From: Legionella gratiana | GTDB lineage: Bacteria; Pseudomonadota; Gammaproteobacteria; Legionellales; Legionellaceae | Length of the DNA: 64,000 nt | Assembly: GCF_001467695.1 (NCBI RefSeq) | Contig: NZ_LNYE01000029.1 | Span: 617,769-681,768 of the forward strand | Direction of reading: 5' to 3' | In this document: positions 18,402-28,058 of the stretch, in pieces | Layout of the letters: every line of letters begins with the position of its first letter | How positions within the stretch are numbered: position 1 is the stretch's first letter | Program-made: the position numbers and the translations under genes | The notes under the pieces: model-generated | What the model was told of the DNA's origin: nothing | What the model saw: the letters and a program-made list of their open reading frames with translations, nothing else | Database searches by the model: none

Positions 18402-18913
18402 GGAGTCTCCCATGACACTATTGTGTGCAACTGCTTGTCTCATGGCTTTCGTAAGTTTGATGAGTTGCAGGCATTCTACCCAGAACATTGCCTGCCCATC
18501 ATGAAGTGGCTTTCAATTCCATTTAAGATGGACGAGGAATCAAAACAACTTGGGCATAATGAACAACAGCGTCTAATCTATCATCAAAAGCACAGCAGAC
18601 CTGTGATGATGGAAGCAAAGGGGAGAATCTGCTGTCCTCCAAACAAGTCGAGCCTAATGATTCCCTGGGTAAAGCCATAAATTACATGCTGAAGCATTGG
18701 GAGAAACTCACCCATTTTCTACAAATTCCTGGTGCGCCCATCCATAACAACGACCTGGAGCGGGGATTAAAAATCCCTATCAGAGGACGTAGGCTAAACA
18801 ACAACTCTGTCTTTAGTCACGCTCGCTTGCCGAAAACTCGGAATGGATTTAAAATGAGGACATCCTTAAGTCCTGGAATTTATAACGAACTAACGTCAGG
18901 CTTATATGAGTAA
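18402..18913 (+). pseudogene. IS66-family transposase remnant
   Basis: Pieces of the C-terminal half of an IS66 TnpC transposase in at least two frames. The first (from about 18402) reads DTIVCNCLSHGFRKFDELQ and NEQQRLIYHQKHSRPVM; after a frameshift near 18620 it continues with NDSLGKAINYMLKHWEKLTH and IHNNDLERGLKIPIRGR, corresponding to the SLGKAxxYxxxxWxxL...NNxxER motifs of IS66. After about 18800 similarity is lost. No terminal inverted repeats were found. It is an inactive fragment, indicating past insertion and decay. Confidence 0.8.
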
Positions 18914-19695
18914 ATATGTTTTTCTTCCAGTTGCTCACTATAAGAACAATCAGCTGGTGCTATAGATGAACCACTGGAATTGAAAAGAGAGTATAATGAG
19001 GTTCCTAGAGAAGATAAGTCTAATTTATTCTTATCATGATAGCGAACATTAATAAGATCAATCTCGTTCGTTAAGGATTTAGTTGCATTTTCGTTTAGGT
19101 CTAATTGTATTTGTTCAGCCAAAATCAGCAAATGCCATAAGTCGTATCGCAAAATACCGTATGCGTCATTGATCAGCCCTATCTGCATCGCTTTAGTTTT
19201 AAAAGTAAGCCCCTCCTCATCTTTCATATCAGCAACTTTAGACATTCCACCCAGTTGATTAATTAGGTAGTAAAGCCGAAAAATCTCTTCAACGTTAACC
19301 GTTTCAATCTTTTTAGCTTTGATTAATAATTTATGAACAGCAGATTCAGAAATCGAGACTCCATGACGTACCAAATATTTGAGTAAGAATAAGTCTCTTA
19401 TTTTGCATGCATGATCATCAGGTAAATCACCCGATGTATTAATAGAATAAGTAAATAAAACACCATGTTTCAAAAGAATATCCAACATAGTGTAATCAAT
19501 TGTTTTTTTAGAAAATAATGTGGATAAAAGTGATTGATTTGTTGGAGTGACAATTCTATTAATAAAATTTGGTTTGTTCTTAAGACTCTCATCTACTTCT
19601 TGATAAGAGCTATTGTAAACTGCCTCAAGAAGATTGAGAAATATAGGTTCAATGACATTGTTTTTTATGTATATAACATCAGTATGGTTCCCCAT
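18880..19695 (-). CDS. Ankyrin-like hypothetical protein bordering the IS remnant
   Basis: A 271-residue protein. The N-terminal half has degenerate ankyrin-like helical pairs (LLEAVYNSSYQEVDESLKNK, then TMLDILLKHGVLF and FLLKYLVRHGVSI). The second half is helical without a recognised domain. The last codons run into the IS66 remnant, overlapping it by about 34 bases, so the natural C-terminus may have been replaced when the element inserted. No signal peptide. An effector role is possible given the ankyrin-like repeats, but it is not shown. Confidence 0.6.
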   Translation of the reverse strand: MGNHTDVIYIKNNVIEPIFLNLLEAVYNSSYQEVDESLKNKPNFINRIVTPTNQSLLSTLFSKKTIDYTMLDILLKHGVLFTYSINTSGDLPDDHACKIRDLFLLKYLVRHGVSISESAVHKLLIKAKKIETVNVEEIFRLYYLINQLGGMSKVADMKDEEGLTFKTKAMQIGLINDAYGILRYDLWHLLILAEQIQLDLNENATKSLTNEIDLINVRYHDKNKLDLSSLGTSLYSLFNSSGSSIAPADCSYSEQLEEKHIYSYKPDVSSL

Positions 19696-19880
19696 TTTAA
19701 CCCTCGACTTAAATGATAGATGATTATCTAGTGATCAAAAAATAGAATTCATAGTCGCTCTATCAATATAAACTATTTTTGTAACATTTATTCTTCTTTA
19801 GTCTCATGAAATTTTAAAAATAACCGCAGTCCATATCAGCATCTTTCCTTAATTTTTTCTTAATTTCCTCAAGGTACATT

Positions 19881-22067
19881 ATGAAAATTAATAATCATAT
19901 TGAATCATTTTTAACCATGAAAAATTATAGAGATATTGCTGAATTATTAAAAAGTTATGCCAAAGAAACAACTGAAATGGTCATTTCGTCGTCATATAAA
20001 ACAACTGAATCAGTTAAAAACGTATCTGATTGTACAACAGTTTTAATACATCAATCAGTTAAAGAAACAAGAAAGGTACTTGAAGAGGCCTCAAAAGAGA
20101 CAAGAGAATTACTTGAGAAAACCTCAAAAGAGACAAGAGAATTACTTGAAAAAGCATGTAATGGGACAGAAAAATATGGTACAAGAAAAATAAATTCAGA
20201 CAGACGGAGTTTAACTCATGCCTCATCAACTGAGTTTACTCGATCAGAACAGATGCAAAATGAACCTCAACTCCTAACTGATACACTCGAATCATTATTT
20301 TCTCTTTTAATCAATAAAATCGACAGTAATAAAGAACAAAAGCAGCATTTGAGGGCTATATTTCTGAAAGTCATTCTTAGTAAGGATATCGCTCTTTTTA
20401 ATGAGCTTCTACTAAAACTTGAGCTGGATAAATCAAATTTTGAACAGTATGAGAGACTTTTAGATTTACATAAAAAAGCGCCTCTATCTATTCTCAACTC
20501 CCCTGTTTTAGCTTATGTGCAAAAAGAACTTGCTAAAGAGAACATAAAATCTTTGATTTCTCTACTATTAAATGTATTTCAGTCCATCCCTGAATTATCA
20601 AATGAGAATACCGGTATTTGTCTCAGCATGCGTGAAAAAAAAGAATTATTACCAGCATTACTCGAAAAAACTAAAGCTTCAATTAAAATGTCAGCACTTT
20701 CTCAGCTTACAGATTTATCTTTTGACTCCTTATTGCCATCTTTTAGACCTTCTCTTGGTGATAAGAATTACATACCTATGATGTTAACTCACAAAAAATA
20801 TCTTGAGGTTGTTACTAAGGGTGTCGATCAATCTATGTTCATTACAATGACTATTGGTTATTTAAGTTCAAATAAACTTGCCTCAAAAAATTTCTTACAG
20901 AAAGTAGCTGCTGATTATTTATTTGTAAACTATGAAGGTTGTTTAAATGCAATTGAGGCATATTTCCGAGATTTGATCCTACCAAAGGACTTTCCTAAGT
21001 ACTATGAGAACCATTTTCGTTCTATTTGTAAATATGTTAAAGAAGTTGATTCTCTTAAAAATGATACTCGACGCTTTTTTGAAACACGTCTTGCGCAATA
21101 CATTAATGGATTAACTCACTCAGAAGAAACATTAAACAGCCAAGATGAACCTTATGAGGGTTTATTTGATGACAGCAAGCTGAAATTAAAAACACTGAAC
21201 GCAGCCAATAAAATATTAAATTTTTTCCTTGGATCGGAAGGACTTGTAAGTTCCCCCATAGACATGGAAAGAAAAATTAGTATTTTTGCTAATGGATATA
21301 AAGATAAAGAAAAATACAATCAAAAAAAGCTTTTGCATTTTATGAAATCTTGCCGTGCATATCAGGGAAGAGACCGCATTCCGAAAGCAAAAGAAACTGG
21401 AATTTTAGAAAGAAAATATGAAACATCAGCACAAAAAGTAGGTGCAGATACCTGGAATTCTGCTGGAGGAGTAATGCGTTCCACTTCTGCTACTTTTGTT
21501 GATGCGCAACGAAATCCTATGCGTAATATGCTCGTGGATTCCAGTGAGGTTTCACCTAAAAAAGATATAGACCCACCTCAATGGTTTTGGTCTAATAATC
21601 GCTTTCGGGCAGCTTATGTAGGTTCGATATCTGGCCATACTTGCCATATAGTATTCATGCTTAATTGCTATATGCAAGAAAACCGACAAGATCCAAATTT
21701 AAGCCAGGATATCAATCTATTTTTACTTCAATTGATAGCTGTATATGCAAAACGAGGTTATCATGGCATGCTTGAAGTTATAGATGTTTTACATGATTCA
21801 TTGATTCAAGAAGTTTTTAAAAAAAATAATGTAACTCTTGATTTATTCAAATACTTCAGTTGTGATCTGGAGGTCGGTGCATTTCTGGAATACGCAATGA
21901 ATGATACTTCAGTTTATGCTCAGGTTTTAGCAAACAAGCAACATGTGAAATACGAGTTAAGTAGGCTCTTTAATCCAAGCATGATATCTGTAGGAAAAGA
22001 AAGCGTCAAATTAGACAACATGGAAGATGACAAAATTATGGACATCATGTTACCCTCCAATAACTAA
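19881..22067 (+). CDS. Large helical protein with 11-residue repeats (effector candidate)
   Basis: A 728-residue protein without signal peptide. Residues about 60-92 contain three 11-residue repeats (VKETRKVLEEA, SKETRELLEKT, SKETRELLEKA), expected to form a right-handed coiled coil or membrane-surface helix. The rest is mainly helical, with a conserved-looking block around 520-640 (AYVGSISGHTCHIVFMLNCY). The final stretch DNMEDDKIMDIMLPSNN is acidic then hydrophobic, compatible with a Dot/Icm signal. The ATG follows AAGG. No enzyme motif was recognised. The next gene starts 16 bases downstream. Confidence 0.6.
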   Translation: MKINNHIESFLTMKNYRDIAELLKSYAKETTEMVISSSYKTTESVKNVSDCTTVLIHQSVKETRKVLEEASKETRELLEKTSKETRELLEKACNGTEKYGTRKINSDRRSLTHASSTEFTRSEQMQNEPQLLTDTLESLFSLLINKIDSNKEQKQHLRAIFLKVILSKDIALFNELLLKLELDKSNFEQYERLLDLHKKAPLSILNSPVLAYVQKELAKENIKSLISLLLNVFQSIPELSNENTGICLSMREKKELLPALLEKTKASIKMSALSQLTDLSFDSLLPSFRPSLGDKNYIPMMLTHKKYLEVVTKGVDQSMFITMTIGYLSSNKLASKNFLQKVAADYLFVNYEGCLNAIEAYFRDLILPKDFPKYYENHFRSICKYVKEVDSLKNDTRRFFETRLAQYINGLTHSEETLNSQDEPYEGLFDDSKLKLKTLNAANKILNFFLGSEGLVSSPIDMERKISIFANGYKDKEKYNQKKLLHFMKSCRAYQGRDRIPKAKETGILERKYETSAQKVGADTWNSAGGVMRSTSATFVDAQRNPMRNMLVDSSEVSPKKDIDPPQWFWSNNRFRAAYVGSISGHTCHIVFMLNCYMQENRQDPNLSQDINLFLLQLIAVYAKRGYHGMLEVIDVLHDSLIQEVFKKNNVTLDLFKYFSCDLEVGAFLEYAMNDTSVYAQVLANKQHVKYELSRLFNPSMISVGKESVKLDNMEDDKIMDIMLPSNN
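20058..20156 (+). repeat. 33-bp tandem repeat, two close copies plus one degenerate
   Basis: Copies at 20091-20123 and 20124-20156 are nearly identical; 20058-20090 is a diverged copy. Each encodes one 11-residue hendecad, so expansion preserves coiled-coil phase. Confidence 0.9.
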
Positions 22068-22083
22068 TACTTTAGGATAAAAA

Positions 22084-22944
22084 ATGGTGCTTATATCTCA
22101 ACTAATAAATAAAGTTATTTTATTAACACCATTCCTTCAAATTTTTTTATCCATTTTTTCTTCGCTAACACCTAACATTAATCTTTTTAATTTAAGAGAA
22201 AATAATATGTATGAAAAGACTAGCTTTGATAAAGAAACAGTGAGTCACTATATTAATTCAATTAAATTCTTTAAATATCAATATCCGAAAGAACATTGGG
22301 CAATAGATTACACTAAGGCAGGAACATCTATTGCTCACGTGAACGTAAACGCTAAATACAATTACTCAATCATCTTGAATCCAACAGACTGTAGAGGATA
22401 CAGAATTATAATAAGATATCTGAATGATACTCAATCCGATATTGCTTCAGCATTAAACCGCCCCTACACCGTAGCAGAAGAACGAGGATTAAATGAAGTC
22501 ACTGCAATGATGGAACGAGTATATGAACATATGGGGCTTATTCCACAATTTTCTCAACTTGGCAACAACTCACAACACTTTGATGAAATAACGCGCGAAA
22601 CCATCATAGGCAATGAAGAAGAGCCAGGTATGCTCCATCTTCATCTTTGGGGAAGAGGAGACCCTAAACATGAATTTATTCCTGGAGTCCCTTTACGCGG
22701 CCCTGAACCAGGATTAATGTTTGATCTGATTGCAAAATCGAAGTCTACGCCAACAAATCAATTTGCGATTAAGTGGGATCCTAAAGAACTGGAAATTGCT
22801 TTATCTGCAATTAAAAATGAGCTTAGTTCTTATATAAATTCTGAAGAATTTATACAAGAATTTAGTGACTCATTGGAAGTTTCAATTGATCCCGAATCTT
22901 ATCCTGTTCCAATGTCAACAATTAGCTCACACTCACAACGCTAA
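22084..22944 (+). CDS. Hypothetical protein downstream of the repeat protein
   Basis: Not recognised. The frame opens at ATG 22084 behind AGGAT and would give a hydrophobic N-terminal segment (VILLTPFLQIFLSIFSSL); a second ATG at 22207 behind AAGAGA gives a soluble 245-residue protein, and either may be used. The centre has a His/Gly/Pro-rich block, LHLHLWGRGDPKHEFIPGVP, that looks like a possible metal or phosphate site but matches no family I know. It starts 16 bases after the 728-residue gene and is probably cotranscribed with it. Confidence 0.55.
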   Translation: MVLISQLINKVILLTPFLQIFLSIFSSLTPNINLFNLRENNMYEKTSFDKETVSHYINSIKFFKYQYPKEHWAIDYTKAGTSIAHVNVNAKYNYSIILNPTDCRGYRIIIRYLNDTQSDIASALNRPYTVAEERGLNEVTAMMERVYEHMGLIPQFSQLGNNSQHFDEITRETIIGNEEEPGMLHLHLWGRGDPKHEFIPGVPLRGPEPGLMFDLIAKSKSTPTNQFAIKWDPKELEIALSAIKNELSSYINSEEFIQEFSDSLEVSIDPESYPVPMSTISSHSQR

Positions 22945-23101
22945 AACAGGAATAAAAAAAACTTAATGATATCACTGATAATCAGAATAATGTTTACCTG
23001 AATCATCTAATTAGAACTTGGTAAAATAAAAAATAAAATACACATTCCCATTATTTTGTTGTATGGTTATTCACTGAATATTTATTACTCGGTTGCAATC
23101 A

Positions 23102-23665
23102 ATGACCCTATATTTTTTGTTTGGTAAAACTGGCTCAGGAAAAAGTTATATTGGAAGGCTACTCGAACAACTAAACATCATCCATATCGATGGTGATAAA
23201 CATATCACACCAAGGATGTTAGACTGTTTAATCGAAGATGAACAAATGACTCCAGAAATGATAGATGAGTTTGTCAATGTCTTGATTGATGTTATCAAGA
23301 CACAAAAAGAAAAAACTCCGAAGCAGGATTTTGTTATCTCACAAGCCATGTATCTCGACAAGCATCGACTTAAGTTACTAAATGCTATACCCGAGCTTAA
23401 ATTTGTAATGATTAATGTCGCACCAAAACTTCGAGAAAGTTTCATCGCCAGCCGATTTCAAAATAATGAAAGCAAAGTAAGTCCGCAATATGCTAAAGAG
23501 ATGGATAAATTTTTTGAGAATCCCTCACATGAAATAATACTATTTGAAAACAACCAAGAAGCAGATGAAATTCTTATAGAACAAATTCATGAAAAAATGC
23601 CAGCTCTTTTTAACATAGTGGCAAAAGAAGAATTAAACTCATGTAGACAACTGCAATTTAGCTAA
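23102..23665 (+). CDS. P-loop kinase-like protein
   Basis: A 187-residue protein starting with LYFLFGKTGSGKSYIGRLLE, a Walker A motif (GKTGSGKS) near residue 7, followed by HIDGDKHI, which resembles the nucleotide/shikimate/gluconate kinase pattern in which an Asp after strand 2 binds substrate. A lid region with Arg (LRESFIASRF) is present. The phosphate acceptor is unknown. ATG 23102 is preferred because the motif begins at once after it; a TTG at 23093 is in frame. No operon partner. Confidence 0.7.
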   Translation: MTLYFLFGKTGSGKSYIGRLLEQLNIIHIDGDKHITPRMLDCLIEDEQMTPEMIDEFVNVLIDVIKTQKEKTPKQDFVISQAMYLDKHRLKLLNAIPELKFVMINVAPKLRESFIASRFQNNESKVSPQYAKEMDKFFENPSHEIILFENNQEADEILIEQIHEKMPALFNIVAKEELNSCRQLQFS

Positions 23666-23731
23666 ATTCAGCCACTTTATGATAATAGGATAATTGACCA
23701 CAATGCCTATAATCATTACAAGGAATATGCA

Positions 23732-24316
23732 ATGATAAAAAAAATAAGTCTCATCGTATTAGGCTTTATTTTAGTTGCTTGTACACGGAGCAAAGAACCC
23801 CAGTATTATCTATTAAATCCTATCGCTATGCCAAATAAACAGACGAATCACTATAATAACTTACGCTTGGGCATTGATGATGTTACCCTTCCTGCCTACC
23901 TTGAAAAACCGCAGATAATGATCTCCTCCTCCCCAAATCGGGTCGCATTAGAAGAATACCATCAATGGGCTGGAGCCCTTGATAAAAACATAAAAAGCGT
24001 CATTTCAACCAATTTAGCTAGTTTATTACCCGGCGCTATTGTCGAAACTTCTCCTTGGAACGTTAAATTCAAACCAACCTATCAATTACAAATTGATATT
24101 GAACAATTCACTATCGATATGCAAGGCAATAGCATATTGCGTGCTGAATTCATTCTTTATCATCAAAATGATATTTTGAAGAAAAAAAACGTTTATTATC
24201 GACTAAAAATTTCCAACATCACCATGGAAAATCTTATTGCTAGTATGAACAATAACTTGACGCATTTAACACAAGACATCGCTAAAGTTTTTGCTTCTTA
24301 CCCAGATAAGTCATGA
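23732..24316 (+). CDS. PqiC/ABC-type transport auxiliary lipoprotein
   Basis: A 194-residue lipoprotein with signal peptide and lipobox LVAC (Cys17), followed by QYYLLNP near residue 25, typical of the PqiC/YmbA family (YYxL). These proteins assist MCE-type lipid transport between inner and outer membranes. The gene converges on an MCE protein and MlaE-like permease on the opposite strand, supporting a shared function although they are not cotranscribed. Confidence 0.8.
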   Translation: MIKKISLIVLGFILVACTRSKEPQYYLLNPIAMPNKQTNHYNNLRLGIDDVTLPAYLEKPQIMISSSPNRVALEEYHQWAGALDKNIKSVISTNLASLLPGAIVETSPWNVKFKPTYQLQIDIEQFTIDMQGNSILRAEFILYHQNDILKKKNVYYRLKISNITMENLIASMNNNLTHLTQDIAKVFASYPDKS

Positions 24317-24347
24317 TAGCAAATACTGTCAAAATTACTTAGATTTC

Positions 24348-25100
24348 TCACGATTTACCTCGGAATAAAGATTCGGGATGTCGCGATAAATAATCAGTTA
24401 AATTTTCAAATGAATTTGCAGCTTTTGAAAAATTTGTTAAAGCCTGAGTAAAATAAGCAATAACTGGTACGGTATTTTGATCAAGATTATCTGCTAATTT
24501 TTCAATACTATCAGCCATAGCTCTAGTTTGCTCAATTACTCGCGCAATTTCTTTAGATTGTAAAAAATTATTGATAGTATTTAACGTGGTTTTAAAAGAA
24601 GCTAAGGCATCAGAAAATGATGTCGCCTTTTTATTTTCTATCGTTGGAAAAATTGGATATGTATTATAAAAATTTTTTTTGGCAGTAAATATTTCTCTAG
24701 ATTTTGTAGCTGGAATTAGTGCAATTTCTGCATCTCCGGTCAAAAAGTTAGTTTGGGTTACGGTAGCTGCGTAGCCTTTTTTTATTAAAATATCAACAGG
24801 ATGATATTTTTTTTTATACGTCCTGGCCACATAAAAGTCGACGTAAACAGGTATTTCAACTTCGGTTTTATTTTTATTTTCTGCAATTTCTATGAGCTTT
24901 ACTTCACCAATTTTGACCCCACGATAAGTTACTTTGGACGTAACCTTTAAACCTGTTAATGAACCTTGAAAAAACATTACATAAGTATCATGCCTTGCTA
25001 GTAAGTATTCTTTATATAAAAATTTGGCGGCAAAAAACATCAAACAAAGTGCACCTACAACAAAAATACCCACGAATGTATAATAGCGCTCTTGATGCAT
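24348..25100 (-). CDS. MCE-domain (MlaD-like) lipid transport protein
   Basis: A 250-residue protein with one N-terminal membrane anchor (YYTFVGIFVVGALCLMFFAA) and an MCE domain from about residue 40 (FFQGSLTGLKVTSKVTYRGV, then KIGEVKLI and FLTGDAEIAL). The C-terminal half is a helix that would form the hexamer stalk. It binds phospholipids in the periplasm and hands them to or from the permease. It lies 16 bases downstream of the MlaE-like permease on the same strand. A cognate ATPase gene is not found in the window. Confidence 0.85.
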   Translation of the reverse strand: MHQERYYTFVGIFVVGALCLMFFAAKFLYKEYLLARHDTYVMFFQGSLTGLKVTSKVTYRGVKIGEVKLIEIAENKNKTEVEIPVYVDFYVARTYKKKYHPVDILIKKGYAATVTQTNFLTGDAEIALIPATKSREIFTAKKNFYNTYPIFPTIENKKATSFSDALASFKTTLNTINNFLQSKEIARVIEQTRAMADSIEKLADNLDQNTVPVIAYFTQALTNFSKAANSFENLTDYLSRHPESLFRGKS

Positions 25101-25116
25101 AACTATCCTATTCCAA

Positions 25117-25866
25117 TTAATTCCAATAAACCCCTATTAGGGCGAGCCATAAAAAACCCCTCGTCATAATCCGTGAAACCGTTAATCTTAATGAAAGGTT
25201 TCTAACAACCATATCATAGTGGTAATACCCTATAGTCAAGCTAACAATGGTACAATACAGTGAGGTTTTTAAAATTGAGTAGACTACGTCATAAAGCGTT
25301 ATAGCCGTTAGTATACGTATCATAGGTACGTATAGATTAGTGTACAAAAAATATTGGTACGTAACATAAATGCCTATAAAAAATGCAGCGACAGAATACG
25401 CATACAACAACCCACCCGCAATATTAATACCAATGAGAACAGGCAATATATGGTTAACAAGTACTTGCTGCGGTAAATTAAAGTCTTCTTCATTTTTCAC
25501 ATTAATTAAATTTAATGCGGATTGTATGCATAACAATACTCCAATGAGAAATGGTACTAAATCATGAGTTAAAATATTCTGTGCAATTAGCCGCCCATCA
25601 CGTTGCAAATTATACGGGGTCAGAATGCTGTTAACTTTCATTACCATTGAAATACCTAAGACAGTACTGATTAACATTAAGGGGATCGCAAGCCTGGCAC
25701 CTGAATAATATATTGTTCTTACAATATTAAGCCAGGAGAGACTTAATCGACCAATCAACATATGAACAATGCTGCAATATAAATGCCCCATGAAACGTAA
25801 AAATAAAATAAATGAATAAACAAACTCTATAACGTAAGCGCCCAATTTATTGAAAACATACATCAT
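25117..25866 (-). CDS. Divergent MlaE-family ABC permease
   Basis: A 249-residue membrane protein with five to six spans, in the size range of MlaE/YrbE permeases, and adjacent to an MCE gene. The usual MlaE coupling region (glutamate-rich, after a GxV-x-AGRVGA segment) is replaced by LVPFLIGVLLCIQSALNLIN and KNEEDFNLPQ, so it is a divergent member. Assignment rests mainly on context and topology. In a normal operon an ATPase would come first; here the region upstream is non-coding and the next gene points the other way. Confidence 0.7.
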   Translation of the reverse strand: MMYVFNKLGAYVIEFVYSFILFLRFMGHLYCSIVHMLIGRLSLSWLNIVRTIYYSGARLAIPLMLISTVLGISMVMKVNSILTPYNLQRDGRLIAQNILTHDLVPFLIGVLLCIQSALNLINVKNEEDFNLPQQVLVNHILPVLIGINIAGGLLYAYSVAAFFIGIYVTYQYFLYTNLYVPMIRILTAITLYDVVYSILKTSLYCTIVSLTIGYYHYDMVVRNLSLRLTVSRIMTRGFLWLALIGVYWN

Positions 25867-26120
25867 ATTGTCCTTTATTAATTAGGATGATCAGGTAAAC
25901 TTTATCAAAATAACGAGGTTATAGATACGATGCAATTAGAATACTTATATAGATAATTGACATCACGCTATCAATCTCCAGTTCTAACTGAATCTTTTGA
26001 AAAATGCATTTTTTAAGCTTGGAGAGCTAAGAAGTTACTCTTTGCTGAAGCGGTATCTCGCCTACGATTGTATATACTTATATACTAAAGAATACGGATG
26101 AAAATCTTTTGGAAAAAGAA

Positions 26121-28058
26121 ATGCTAAACATAATGTTAGGTTTTTTACCTTGGATTTTATATTTTATTTTCTTAGGTTATAACCTGCATATTTTGGCTAT
26201 TAGTGCTGCCTTAGCGGTTACTGTTCTTTTAAGTTTTGATGAATTAAAAAAAGGTTTTATACTCACTTGGGGTACTCTTCTATTTTTTTTATTATTGTTT
26301 GGTATAACATTTTTTACTTCTTTTGACTGGCTAACTCTGCACGCTGATTTAATAGCGAGTTATGCCTTAGCAAGTATTGCTGGTTTTTCTTTATTGATTA
26401 ATAAACCATTTACCTTGCAATATGCACGGAAACAAGTCCCTAAAGAATTTTGGAAAAGCGAAATTTTTATCCGAATCAATCAATGGATTACTGGAGTTTG
26501 GACTACTAGCTTTTTGATAAACGCTTTCATTGATAGTTTACAATTCTATACAGCTTTTAATCCTTGGTTTTATCAAACCATTTCCTATCTGCCTATTGTG
26601 TGTGCAGTTTGGTTTACACAAACATTTCCTGACTGGTATAAAGAGAAAAAAAGTCGCCAACTCATTGAACAATCCGAATTAGCTCAAAAAAACAATCCCT
26701 TTTTACAACAAAACTTTGCTCCGATTACCCAGGAATTAGAAAGATGCAATTTGTCTATTACTGGCGTATTACCCAAAGACTTGCTAGGAATTTATGTACG
26801 TAACGGCCCTAATCCCCTCTTTCCACCTTTTAGTTATACCTATCCTTTCGATGGGGATGGGATGCTGCACGCCCTTTATTTTAAAGAGGGTCAAGTTACT
26901 TATAAGAATCGTTTCGTTGATACAGCACAATTACAAGTAGAACGACGGCTAGGGAAAGCAATATATGGTGGCGTAGAATTACCCTTCATTCGTGATCAAA
27001 AACTGTTAAAACCGACTGATCCTTCACTACCTATTAAAATTGGCCGCTTTATTCATGTTATTCGCCATGCTAATCATTATTTAGCCTTACATGAAGCAAC
27101 TTCTGCTTATGAAATTGATGCGCAATTAAATACCATTGGGGAGTGGAATCCCACTAATGCTGCTGAAGCCATTGCATTAAATGCCCACACGCGCCGAGAT
27201 CCCCAAACCGGAGAATTATTTACCATAGCCTATGGCATCCAATCGCTCATTACTTACCATGTGTTTGATAAAGAAGGGAAATTGATAAAACATGGCATCA
27301 TTAACGTACAACACAATTACATGGTCCATGACTTTGTCATTACTCATCATTATGTCGTTATTTTCCTATGTCCGGTTATTGTCGATTTTATGGCTCAAAT
27401 GAAAGGCAAACATTTTGCTACTTGGGAACCTCAACTTTCAACTCGAATCGCGGTTTTATCTCGCGCTCATTTAGATAAGGAGATTATTTGGATCAATTCA
27501 GAAGCCTTTTTTTGCTTCCACTTTGCTAATGCTTACGAACAGAAACAAAAAATAATTATCGATTATATTCGTTACCCCGACTTTATGATGGCAGATTTAA
27601 AACCTGCTTTTTTATATAGAACGACCCTTAATCTACTGCAAAAAACTGCTTACCATCAACAACTTGATGATCGAAATGTTGAATTTCCACGCATTAATGA
27701 TCATTATACAGGGAATCAACATCGTTATATTTATACCCCTGTTTATTTACCTTCAGCAGCTACTAGCAGTGATATTTATCATGCGTTGATTAAATATGAT
27801 TTAAATACTAATAGTTCAATTGTGCATGATTTTGGCCAAGACGTTGAAATTAGTGAGGCAGTTTATGTTCCCGCCAATCAATCCAAACAAGAAGATGATG
27901 GTTACTTAATGTTATTTACCTATCACAAAACAACTAAGAAGAGCTTATTTGTTATTTTAGATGCACAAAATTTTGCATCTAGCCCGCTTGCGATAATTAA
28001 ATTACCACAACGTGTCCCTCATGGATTACATGGTTCTTGGTTACCGGGCTCCTGGTAA
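26121..28058 (+). CDS. Carotenoid cleavage oxygenase fused to an N-terminal membrane domain
   Basis: The C-terminal 440 residues are a carotenoid/retinal oxygenase (RPE65 superfamily), with YVRNGPNPLFPP and YPFDGDGMLHALYF, and histidines in NAHTRRDPQ, VHDFVITHH, FHFANAYE and VPHGLHGSWL that would hold the non-haem iron. These enzymes cleave a conjugated double bond with O2 to give aldehydes. The first 210 residues form about six membrane spans. Such an integral membrane domain is unusual for the family, whose members are soluble or monotopic. ATG 26121 follows GGAAAAAG; an in-frame TTG lies at 26109. No carotenoid synthesis genes are in the window. Confidence 0.88.
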   Translation: MLNIMLGFLPWILYFIFLGYNLHILAISAALAVTVLLSFDELKKGFILTWGTLLFFLLLFGITFFTSFDWLTLHADLIASYALASIAGFSLLINKPFTLQYARKQVPKEFWKSEIFIRINQWITGVWTTSFLINAFIDSLQFYTAFNPWFYQTISYLPIVCAVWFTQTFPDWYKEKKSRQLIEQSELAQKNNPFLQQNFAPITQELERCNLSITGVLPKDLLGIYVRNGPNPLFPPFSYTYPFDGDGMLHALYFKEGQVTYKNRFVDTAQLQVERRLGKAIYGGVELPFIRDQKLLKPTDPSLPIKIGRFIHVIRHANHYLALHEATSAYEIDAQLNTIGEWNPTNAAEAIALNAHTRRDPQTGELFTIAYGIQSLITYHVFDKEGKLIKHGIINVQHNYMVHDFVITHHYVVIFLCPVIVDFMAQMKGKHFATWEPQLSTRIAVLSRAHLDKEIIWINSEAFFCFHFANAYEQKQKIIIDYIRYPDFMMADLKPAFLYRTTLNLLQKTAYHQQLDDRNVEFPRINDHYTGNQHRYIYTPVYLPSAATSSDIYHALIKYDLNTNSSIVHDFGQDVEISEAVYVPANQSKQEDDGYLMLFTYHKTTKKSLFVILDAQNFASSPLAIIKLPQRVPHGLHGSWLPGSW

